Positions 1 to 6,066 of a stretch of 6,066 nucleotides of DNA are shown here, one piece after another. This DNA comes from Flavobacteriaceae bacterium (GTDB taxonomy: Bacteria; Bacteroidota; Bacteroidia; Flavobacteriales; Flavobacteriaceae). The notes under the pieces were generated by a model. It did no database searches. It had not been told where the DNA came from and saw only the letters and a list, made by a program, of their open reading frames with translations. Location: the NCBI GenBank assembly GCA_030625995.1, contig DAOUPU010000158.1, forward strand, positions 1-6,066, read 5' to 3'. A program made the position numbers and the translations under genes. Position 1 is the stretch's first letter. Each line of letters begins with the position of its first letter.

Positions 1-1
1 T

Positions 2-1384
2 GCCAATGCAGGAAATGATTTTACCATACCAAAATCTACTGCCTATAAATTAATTGGGCAAGGTTCGGATGCTGATGGAGGAGATATAATTACATTTGGT
101 TGGGAACAATTAGATAATGAAATTAATTCCGTACCTCCAAGCGATACAGATACAAATGGAACCATCTATAGATCTTTGGACCCTACGACTTCTAACATTA
201 GATACCTGCCTAAGCTTGGTACTGTGAATAGTGGCAGCCTGTCTACCACCTGGGAGGTGACTCCCGGTGTTGGGCGTTCTATGAATTTTAACCTAACGGT
301 CAGAGACAATAATAAACAAGCGGGTCAAATTGCAATGGATGCCATGATTATTACTGTTTCGGATGTTGCAGGACCATTTATAGTTACTTCGCAAAACACG
401 AGCGGGATCGTTTGGGCTACGGGAAATTCGGAAAATATAACCTGGGATGTTGCCGGAACAAATGCAAATGGGATCAATACAAGTAGGGTAAATATATTGT
501 TATCCATAGATGGCGGTGAGACCTATACTACAGTTTTGGCCTCTAATGTGCCAAATGATGGTTCTCAAAGTATAATTGTCCCTAACCTCTCGGCACCCAG
601 TTGTAAAATCATGGTAGAAGCAATTGGAAATTTATTTTATGCTTTGAATCAAAATTCTTTTTCGATTGGTGAATTCACGACAGAGTGTACAACATATATA
701 TCCACAGACGTACCAAAGGATATTCCCGATAATGATCCAAATGGTATAATCTCGACTATTGATGTGCTTGTAGATAATTCAATTGTCGATGTGAATGTTA
801 CCGTAGCTTTAACGCATACCTGGATTGATGATATCACTTTGATTTTGGAAAGTCCTGAGGGGACCAGAGTAGAACTGATTAGTGGTGCATGTGGTTCGAG
901 CAACGATATGGATGTAACATTTGATGATGAAGGTAATGTTTTGATATGTGGAACTTCACCGGCGATTAGCGGAATTATAAAACCGGCAGAACCTCTGTTA
1001 GGTTTTTTCAATGAAAGTTCTTTAGGGATCTGGAAGTTAAGAACGATTGATAATGCACCAGATGATAATGGAACAATAGATTCTTGGAGTCTTGAATTAT
1101 GCACTTCACAACCATTAGGAGTTGATTTTGGAGAATTGACAAATTTCAAGTTATATCCGAACCCTTCTCGGGGTGAAATAAATATTTCCTTTTTAAAGGA
1201 TGCCAATGAGGTGGAGCTAATACTCTATGATCTACTGGGAAGAAAAATTAACGAGAAACTCTATGCAAACCCTAGTCAATCTTTTGATGAAATAATTGAC
1301 TTCTCACATATTGCTAAAGGAATTTATATTTTGCGAATTAAAAATGGAAATCATTTTTCTTCAAAGAAAATACAACTGCAATAA
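2..1384 (+). CDS. C-terminal part of a T9SS-secreted, probable reprolysin-like (M12B-type) metalloprotease; 5' end outside window
   Basis: The frame is open from the first complete codon at position 2 to TAA at 1382-1384, giving 460 residues with no start in view, so the gene begins upstream. Residues 1-126 form an Ig/cadherin-like module (NDFTIPKSTAY, DADGGD, WEQLDNE, then an RSL-x-P...RYLP stretch). As I know the family, this series follows the catalytic domain of bacteroidete reprolysin-like zinc proteases. Residues 127-223 look like a second beta module (ITWDVAGT, LLSIDGGETY, VPNDGSQ). Residues 228-370 match a proprotein-convertase P domain (HTWIDDITLILESPEGT, GIWKLRTIDNAPDDNG, SWSLELC), with Cys at 229, 297, 316 and 367 available for disulfides. 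Residues 381-460 are a type A T9SS sorting domain (YPNPSRGEINI, YDLLGRK, GIYILRI, ending KKIQLQ), predicting export through the T9SS and release or anchoring at the surface. The zinc site HExxHxxGxxH is not in view, so the protease assignment is inferred from domain order; the P and sorting domains are directly visible. Another P-domain exoprotein is the alternative. Confidence 0.85.
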   Translation, partial: ANAGNDFTIPKSTAYKLIGQGSDADGGDIITFGWEQLDNEINSVPPSDTDTNGTIYRSLDPTTSNIRYLPKLGTVNSGSLSTTWEVTPGVGRSMNFNLTVRDNNKQAGQIAMDAMIITVSDVAGPFIVTSQNTSGIVWATGNSENITWDVAGTNANGINTSRVNILLSIDGGETYTTVLASNVPNDGSQSIIVPNLSAPSCKIMVEAIGNLFYALNQNSFSIGEFTTECTTYISTDVPKDIPDNDPNGIISTIDVLVDNSIVDVNVTVALTHTWIDDITLILESPEGTRVELISGACGSSNDMDVTFDDEGNVLICGTSPAISGIIKPAEPLLGFFNESSLGIWKLRTIDNAPDDNGTIDSWSLELCTSQPLGVDFGELTNFKLYPNPSRGEINISFLKDANEVELILYDLLGRKINEKLYANPSQSFDEIIDFSHIAKGIYILRIKNGNHFSSKKIQLQ

Positions 1385-1447
1385 GTGTTTTCAACCTCAT
1401 AAAAAAATCAATACTTAATTTAACTTTTGACAATTTAACGACAAATA

Positions 1448-1479
1448 TTTAACAAAATAGTAAAAAATTTGTAATTTGT
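1448..1479 (+). promoter_or_regulatory. Weak candidate promoter or operator with tandem AATTTGT repeats before the receptor gene
   Basis: The 123-bp gap before the receptor gene is very AT-rich. It holds two back-to-back copies of AATTTGT (1466-1472 and 1473-1479). The second contains TAATTTG (1472-1478), one base short of the Bacteroidota -7 consensus TAnnTTTG. The only -33-like partner at suitable spacing is TTTA (1448-1451, 20 bases upstream), a poor match to TTTG. A better TTGACA (1427-1432) lies too far upstream of the repeat to pair with it. ACAAAT at 1441-1446 also forms a short inverted repeat with ATTTGT. A promoter is expected here because the receptor gene probably starts a new unit, but its exact place is a guess. 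No terminator hairpin for the preceding gene is evident in the gap. Confidence 0.25.
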
Positions 1480-1507
1480 CCCGATCTAAACAATTCAAAA
1501 TTAAATT

Positions 1508-4258
1508 ATGAAGAAAAAATTACTAGTTGTAATTGCTCTGTTTATGGGTGTAATTACAATTGCACAAACTACTGTATCCGGTTCTGTAATAGATGGAAAT
1601 TCTAATGAACCATTACCAGGAGTTAATCTCAAGATCATTGGAACATCGCTTGGAACATCAACTGATTTTGATGGACTGTTCACAATAGAGACGAGTGAAG
1701 CCTTACCATTTTCTATTGAAGTAACCTATGTGGGTTATGATAGAAAAACGATAGAAATTACTGAGTCCATAGAGGATCTGAGATTAACAATTTTTGAAAA
1801 CCAAACATCTTTGGATGAGGTTGTATTATCTGCTTCCAGAACTCCTGAACGAATTTTTGAATCACCGGTAACGGTAGAAAGATATGATCTAAAGGATATA
1901 AAAAATACTGCCTCTGCAGATTTTTATGACGGACTGGAAAATATAAAAGGTGTAGATATTAATGTAAATAGTTTAACATTTAAGTCTGTAAATACCAGAG
2001 GGTTTGCAACTTTCGCAAATGATAGATTTGTTCAGTTAGTAGATGGTATGGATAATTCTGCACCGGCACTGAATTTTCCTTTAGGTAATTTATTGGGGAT
2101 GGCAGAGACCGATGTTTTAAGTATTGAATTACTTCCGGGAGCATCATCTGCATTGTATGGAGCAAATGCATTTAACGGAATCCTCTTTATGCAAAGTAAG
2201 AGCCCATTTGAACATCATGGGGTAAGCGGCTATGCAAAGTATGGTTTGACATCACAGGATGCGGCAGGAAACAAGGCATATATTGATGCAGGGGTTAGGG
2301 CAGCTTTTAAATTTAGTGAGAAAGTTGCTTTTAAGATAAATCTTTCTTATCTGAAAGGGACGGATTGGTTTGCTGTTGATATTAATGATAGATTTCATAG
2401 AGACGTAACAAGGGCTGATCCTGACTATGATGGTACCAACGTTTATGGAGATGAAGTTAGGACAAATATAAGGGCAGCCTCAGGGGGTCTTGGTATAGTG
2501 CCTAATGTTTTTGTCAGTAGAACAGGTTATGACGAAAGAGATCTGACCGATTATAATGCCGAAAGTTTAAAGAGTGATTGGGGAATTTATTTTAGACCTT
2601 GGGCCAACGATATTGAGTTCTCCTATGTTGGGAAAGTGGCTTCGGGATCGACTATCTATCAAGGCACAAATAGATATGCTATTGATAATTTCTTCTTGCA
2701 ACAACATAAAATAGAAGTAAAAAGCGATAATTTCATGGTACGTGGTTATATGACTGGTGATGATGCGGGCGATTCCTATGATATGGTGTTTACCGGAATT
2801 CATATTCTTAATAAATGGAAAAGTCATACGGAATGGTTTGGAGAGTACATTAATACCTATGTAGGTGCAACTTTGGGAGGTGCTACTGATGAAGCGGCAC
2901 ATACCATTGCAAGAGCTGTTGCTGAAACAGGACGATACGAGCCGGGCTCTCCTCAATTTAAAGAAGCTTTTAATGAAGTGACCAATGATCCTGATCTAAC
3001 CACAGGTTCAAAATTTCAGGACCAATCAAAAATATACCATGCAGATGCAAATTACAACTTTAATCATTTAATAGAAAAGGCCGATATTCAGGTAGGAGGG
3101 TCTTTTAGGCAATATGTATTAAATTCTTTTGGAACAATATATACGGATGAAGATGGGCCAATTCGATATTCAGAAGTTGGCTTTTACGCACAGTATCAAC
3201 AGAAGTTTTTAGACGAGAGGTTTAAACTGACAGCTTCTTTGCGATATGATAAGTCAGAGCTTTTTGACGGGAACATATCTCCCAGATTCTCATTGGGATA
3301 CACGCTTGGAGAGAGAAGAGATCACAACATAAGACTTTCTTATCAAACAGGGTTTAGAAATCCAACCACACAGGATCTGTTTATTGGCTTAAATGCAGGT
3401 TCTTCCATATTGGTAGGGTCAGCTGAAGAAAATTTAGACAGAGATATCAGAACATTTCCGGTTTCTCAAAGCGGTCAAAATTTAGGACAACCGGCTACAT
3501 CAACTATTTTAGGTCGGGCGGCATATGAAAACTCATTTTCAGAAATTTCGGTTTTTACATTTTTGGAAACAGGTAATGTAACCGATTTAGTAATTGCCAA
3601 TCCGGATATTGTAAAACCTGAAGAGGTATCTACGATAGAACTGGGTTATAGAGGTAAAATAAGTATTCTTACTATTGATTTTAGCACCTATTACAGTAAT
3701 TATAAAAATTTCATTTCAAATGAAAGAGTGGAAGTTCCATTATATGGAGATGTTGGAACACCTCTAGCGGTGGCAGCAATACAATTTGGTGATTTTGAGA
3801 CCTATCAGTCTTATACTAACTCGGATGTCGATATTTCTTCTTATGGAGCTTCTATCGCGGTTTCTTTAAAGATTGCAAGAAGCTATGATCTAACGGCCAA
3901 TTATACTTATATAGAAGAAGATTATGATAGAGAGGCAAATCCTGATTTTGTAACAAATTTTAATACACCTAATAACAAAGTAAAAATTTCTTTTGGAAAT
4001 GTTAATGCTTTCAAAAATTTCGGATTTAACGTAGCATGGAGATGGAGTGAGAGTTATTTATGGCAGGCTACATTTGGAGATGGAATTATCCCTTCTTACA
4101 ATACTTTAGATGCTCAGGTGAACTATAGAGTTCCAAAAATATTGTCAACATTTAAATTAGGTGCTGCCAATATCTTAGGAACGGAGTATTATACAGCATT
4201 TGGAACAGGGCATGTCGGTTCTCAATACTATATTTCCTGGACTATAAACAACCTGTAA
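1508..4258 (+). CDS. TonB-dependent outer-membrane receptor with N-terminal carboxypeptidase-regulatory-like domain
   Basis: This complete 916-residue protein is a gated outer-membrane beta barrel that would import a bound ligand using TonB/ExbBD energy. Residues 1-20 are a Sec signal peptide (MKKK, hydrophobic core, probable cut near IAQ/TT). Residues 21-98 are a carboxypeptidase-D regulatory-like domain (VSGSVIDGNSNEPLPGVNLKI, DFDGLFTI, VTYVGY). SLDEVVLSASR (101-111) lies where the TonB box/linker is expected. The plug spans about 118-230 (VNTRGFATFANDRFVQLVDG, LPGASSALYGANAFNGIL). The barrel runs from about 235 to the end, with FRNPTTQDLF at 616-625. The length is typical of non-SusC TonB receptors, whereas SusC proteins are usually nearer 1000 residues. 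The C terminus is WTINNL, without the usual final aromatic residue. The ATG is chosen because the signal peptide starts there; it follows A-rich DNA with no Shine-Dalgarno motif. It is probably co-transcribed with the SGNH-like lipoprotein gene 32 bp downstream. The ligand is unknown. Confidence 0.93.
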   Translation: MKKKLLVVIALFMGVITIAQTTVSGSVIDGNSNEPLPGVNLKIIGTSLGTSTDFDGLFTIETSEALPFSIEVTYVGYDRKTIEITESIEDLRLTIFENQTSLDEVVLSASRTPERIFESPVTVERYDLKDIKNTASADFYDGLENIKGVDINVNSLTFKSVNTRGFATFANDRFVQLVDGMDNSAPALNFPLGNLLGMAETDVLSIELLPGASSALYGANAFNGILFMQSKSPFEHHGVSGYAKYGLTSQDAAGNKAYIDAGVRAAFKFSEKVAFKINLSYLKGTDWFAVDINDRFHRDVTRADPDYDGTNVYGDEVRTNIRAASGGLGIVPNVFVSRTGYDERDLTDYNAESLKSDWGIYFRPWANDIEFSYVGKVASGSTIYQGTNRYAIDNFFLQQHKIEVKSDNFMVRGYMTGDDAGDSYDMVFTGIHILNKWKSHTEWFGEYINTYVGATLGGATDEAAHTIARAVAETGRYEPGSPQFKEAFNEVTNDPDLTTGSKFQDQSKIYHADANYNFNHLIEKADIQVGGSFRQYVLNSFGTIYTDEDGPIRYSEVGFYAQYQQKFLDERFKLTASLRYDKSELFDGNISPRFSLGYTLGERRDHNIRLSYQTGFRNPTTQDLFIGLNAGSSILVGSAEENLDRDIRTFPVSQSGQNLGQPATSTILGRAAYENSFSEISVFTFLETGNVTDLVIANPDIVKPEEVSTIELGYRGKISILTIDFSTYYSNYKNFISNERVEVPLYGDVGTPLAVAAIQFGDFETYQSYTNSDVDISSYGASIAVSLKIARSYDLTANYTYIEEDYDREANPDFVTNFNTPNNKVKISFGNVNAFKNFGFNVAWRWSESYLWQATFGDGIIPSYNTLDAQVNYRVPKILSTFKLGAANILGTEYYTAFGTGHVGSQYYISWTINNL

Positions 4259-4263
4259 AATTT

Positions 4264-4279
4264 AACTATTAAACTATTA
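4264..4279 (+). repeat. Tandem 8-bp repeat AACTATTA x2 in the receptor-lipoprotein spacer
   Basis: The 32-bp spacer between the two genes contains two exact adjacent copies of AACTATTA, followed by an A-run (AAAAAAAC) just before the lipoprotein ATG. The A-run is the kind of leader that stands in for a Shine-Dalgarno site in Bacteroidota. There is no hairpin here, which supports co-transcription. The repeat itself may be no more than low-complexity AT-rich sequence. Confidence 0.5.
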
Positions 4280-4290
4280 AAAAAACGATC

Positions 4291-5781
4291 ATGAATATAA
4301 AATATATATATCTAATATTAATTGTGTTTGGCTTTGCAGCTTGTTCCGATGACAATATTACCGACCCAATTCCGCCACCACCAGCGCTGGATGCCGGAAC
4401 CGCTGATTTTTCCAATTATGTTGCTATTGGAGATTCGCAAACGGCAGGTTATACGGATGGAGCGTTATTTTTAGCAGCACAAGAAAATTCTATGCCGAAC
4501 ATTTTATCAAATAATATGGCTAGTGTTGGCGGTAGTGCGTTTACACAGCCTTTGACAGATGATAATATTGGTGGGCTATTATTTGCAGGAAACGTTATAT
4601 TAAGCAACAGATTTTTTTTCGATCTTACTACATTTACACCTGCCATTTTGCAAGGTACGCCTACTACTGATGTTATACCGGGACTAAGTGGTCAGTTCAA
4701 TAATATGGGAGTTCCCGGCGCTAAGAGTTTTCACTTCCTGGCTCCTGGTTATGGTAATGCTGCTGGTGTCCCATTGGGATTGGCAAATCCATATTTTGCA
4801 CGTTTTGCTTCAAGTCCTGCTACAACTATTTTCGGAGATGCAATGGCACAGAGTCCATCGTTTTTTACGTTTTGGGCAGGCAGTCTTGATGTAACCAGCT
4901 ATGCACTTGCCGGAGGAGATGGAGTAAATCAGGCAGGTAATTTTGATCCATCTACCTACGGTCCGTCTGATATTACGGACCCGGTGGTTTTCGGACAAGC
5001 GATAGGCGGTATGCTCGCCGGCTTGAACTCCATAGGAGCACAAGGTGTGGTGGCGAATATAGCAAACCCATTATTACTACCTTATTTTGCGGTGATTCCG
5101 TATAACGCGGTTCCACTGGATGCAGGTACGGCTGCACTTCTCAACCAAGGATTTGCCCCATATAACGGTGGCCTATTACAAATGGAAGCCTTTGGATTAA
5201 TTACCACAGCAGAGAGAATATTAAGAACAATTAATTTTGTAGAAGGACAAAACGCCGTAACATTGGTAGATGAATATCTAACAGATCTAAGTGGATTTGG
5301 GCTTCCTTCATATCGTCAGGCAACAGAGATCGATTTATTACCACTTACGGCTCAGTTCATTATAGGTACAACGGTAGGAGGAAATCCCCTTCAAATTAAT
5401 GGTGTTAGCGTTCCATTGGATGATCAATGGGTATTGACCCCTAATGAACAAACTGAAGTTGAAAATGCAACGTCAGCTTTTAATGCCATCATTGAAGCGG
5501 CAGCAACACAAGCTGGATTTGCCTTTGTTGATATTGAAAATTTAATGGCGCAATTGGCAAGGATTGGTGTTCCAAGTGGTGATTTTAGACCAACTTCTGA
5601 ATATGCGCTTGGCGGTGCTTTGTCCTTAGATGGCGTTCATACCAATGCAAGAGGAAATGCTTTGATTGCCAATGAATTTTTAAAGGCAATAGATGCTACT
5701 TATGGATCAAATTTTGTTGAAGCCGAGGCTTTGAATGATATAGGTAATTATCCAACAAATTATTCCTCACAGCTACAATAA
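4291..5781 (+). CDS. Surface lipoprotein of the SGNH/GDSL hydrolase superfamily with an atypical block III
   Basis: This 496-residue protein has a lipoprotein signal peptide with Cys18 (FGFAAC; Phe at -3 is a loose lipobox). SDDN follows, an acidic stretch like the Bacteroidota lipoprotein surface-export signal, and then a Pro-rich linker (IPPPPALD, 27-34). SGNH blocks appear in order: block I AIGDSQTAGYTDG with putative nucleophile Ser49; block II NNMGVPGAKSFHF with Gly143 as oxyanion-hole candidate; block III FFTFWAGSLDV at 191-201; block V LDGVHTNARGNALIANEFL with Asp447 and His450. SGNH esterases and lipases cleave acyl or acetyl esters of lipids and glycans. Here block III reads GSLD (197-200) rather than GxND, so the Asn giving the fold its N is Leu199 and activity is uncertain. 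It is much longer than a minimal SGNH domain of about 200 residues; the extra length lies mainly between blocks III and V. Fold confidence is high and catalysis uncertain. A role as ligand-binding partner of the receptor encoded 32 bp upstream is inferred. The ATG has an A-rich leader and is fixed by the signal peptide. Confidence 0.88.
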   Translation: MNIKYIYLILIVFGFAACSDDNITDPIPPPPALDAGTADFSNYVAIGDSQTAGYTDGALFLAAQENSMPNILSNNMASVGGSAFTQPLTDDNIGGLLFAGNVILSNRFFFDLTTFTPAILQGTPTTDVIPGLSGQFNNMGVPGAKSFHFLAPGYGNAAGVPLGLANPYFARFASSPATTIFGDAMAQSPSFFTFWAGSLDVTSYALAGGDGVNQAGNFDPSTYGPSDITDPVVFGQAIGGMLAGLNSIGAQGVVANIANPLLLPYFAVIPYNAVPLDAGTAALLNQGFAPYNGGLLQMEAFGLITTAERILRTINFVEGQNAVTLVDEYLTDLSGFGLPSYRQATEIDLLPLTAQFIIGTTVGGNPLQINGVSVPLDDQWVLTPNEQTEVENATSAFNAIIEAAATQAGFAFVDIENLMAQLARIGVPSGDFRPTSEYALGGALSLDGVHTNARGNALIANEFLKAIDATYGSNFVEAEALNDIGNYPTNYSSQLQ

Positions 5782-5849
5782 AAATAGTATAGAAACATCG
5801 GATTGTAGTATATTTTACTCGATCATCCTGTATAAGGATATAATTTTTC

Positions 5850-5881
5850 AAAACCTCTTTTAATTCGTTAAAAGAGGTTTT
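5850..5881 (+). terminator. Intrinsic terminator of the receptor-lipoprotein operon, likely bidirectional
   Basis: AAAACCTCTTTTAA (5850-5863), the loop TTCG (5864-5867) and TTAAAAGAGGTTTT (5868-5881) form a perfect 14-bp stem with a tetraloop, 68 bp after the lipoprotein stop codon. The 3' arm ends in GGTTTTATT, so U-rich RNA follows the short GC core on the + strand. On the - strand the arm ends in GGTTTT followed by GAAAAATT, so it could also stop transcription arriving from the right. A smaller hairpin, ATCCT-GTATA-AGGAT (5825-5839), followed by ATAATTTTT, lies just upstream and may add a weak first stop. Confidence 0.85.
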
Positions 5882-5959
5882 ATTATGATTTGATTGGTAC
5901 AGGTTTCTGAATTGTTTTGACATTAAACCCGCTTTATGCAATAGAAAATTTATTACGTC

Positions 5960-6061
5960 TTGAAACCACTGCAAAATATACCATTTCACTACTTTTTGAA
6001 GTTTAACCATAACGATGCTATGCATAAACTACTAAAAAGTCATATTTTATTGTGGTTTCAA
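5960..6061. repeat. Long nested imperfect inverted repeat of about 102 bp; no gene recognised in this tail
   Basis: Arms pair in nested order: TTGAAACCAC (5960-5969) with GTGGTTTCAA (6052-6061); AAAATAT (5973-5979) with ATATTTT (6042-6048); ACTTTTT (5991-5997) with AAAAAGT (6034-6040); GTTTA (6001-6005) with TAAAC (6025-6029); CATA (6008-6011) with TATG (6019-6022). The loop is ACGATGC (6012-6018). That is 33 pairs, interrupted by small internal loops and an 11-base bulge (5980-5990). It could be a structured RNA, a decayed palindromic mobile element (MITE- or REP-like) or the end of an insertion sequence; the sequence alone does not decide. The stretch between the terminator and this repeat (5882-5959) shows nothing I can identify. 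Confidence 0.55.
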
Positions 6062-6066
6062 CCCTC

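Noticed and set aside
649..1206. Minus-strand open frame of 185 codons inside the protease-like gene
   Set aside because: It is wholly antisense to a frame with clear P-domain and T9SS motifs and has no recognisable domain or leader.
1427..1455. Sigma70-type promoter from TTGACA (1427-1432)
   Set aside because: The hexamer at 17-bp spacing is TAACAA, a poor -10, and Bacteroidota primary promoters use a different consensus.
2567..2956. Minus-strand open frame of 129 codons inside the receptor gene
   Set aside because: It is antisense to a well-supported TonB receptor and has no family resemblance.
4688..4894. Plus-strand 68-codon frame within the lipoprotein gene
   Set aside because: It overlaps the SGNH-like frame in another phase; the product is Trp/Leu-rich with no motif, as expected of an out-of-phase reading.
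1508..5781. Canonical SusC/SusD glycan-uptake pair
   Set aside because: The lipoprotein has SGNH blocks (GDSQ, DGVH) and no SusD features I can see, and the receptor is shorter than typical SusC.
5696..6025. Minus-strand open frame of 109 codons covering the end of the lipoprotein gene and the downstream region
   Set aside because: Its C-terminal third runs antisense through the lipoprotein coding sequence, its middle reads through the terminator hairpin, and its start lies inside the inverted repeat. I recognise no domain in the product.
5960..6066. CRISPR repeat or tracrRNA anti-repeat suggested by GTGGTTTCAA / TTGAAACCAC
   Set aside because: There are only two copies, inverted and imperfect, with no regularly spaced direct repeats and no cas gene in the window. 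A palindrome explains the pattern better.

Overview
The window is AT-rich DNA from a member of the Bacteroidota, most likely the class Flavobacteriia. Four things point there: a C-terminal type IX secretion (T9SS) sorting domain, a TonB-dependent receptor with the N-terminal carboxypeptidase-regulatory-like extension typical of the phylum, a lipoprotein whose Cys is followed by an acidic Bacteroidota-type surface-export signal, and starts preceded by A-rich DNA rather than a Shine-Dalgarno sequence. I cannot name a genus from sequence alone.

Layout. Positions 2-1384 hold the 3' part (460 codons) of a large secreted protein. It consists of Ig-like modules, a proprotein-convertase P domain and a T9SS sorting domain, and resembles the C-terminal half of bacteroidete reprolysin-like (M12B-type) zinc metalloproteases. 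The catalytic part would lie upstream of the window. A 123-bp AT-rich gap (1385-1507) follows; it has tandem AATTTGT repeats and at best a weak promoter. Positions 1508-4258 encode a complete 916-residue TonB-dependent outer-membrane receptor. After 32 bp, positions 4291-5781 encode a 496-residue SGNH/GDSL-hydrolase-like lipoprotein. A perfect 14-bp hairpin with a TTCG loop (5850-5881) closes the unit. The last 185 bp have no convincing gene but contain a long nested inverted repeat (5960-6061).

How the genes work together. The receptor and lipoprotein almost certainly form one operon. The layout resembles a SusC/SusD pair, a TonB-dependent channel plus a surface lipoprotein, but an SGNH-fold protein sits where SusD would be. 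The inferred role is capture, and perhaps de-esterification, of a lipid- or ester-containing ligand at the cell surface followed by TonB-driven import; the substrate cannot be read from the sequence. The most notable detail is that the SGNH protein keeps the Ser, Gly and Asp-x-x-His blocks but has Leu where the family's oxyanion-hole Asn is expected (GSLD instead of GxND). It may be an altered enzyme or a binding protein derived from one. The upstream protease-like gene looks like a separate unit.
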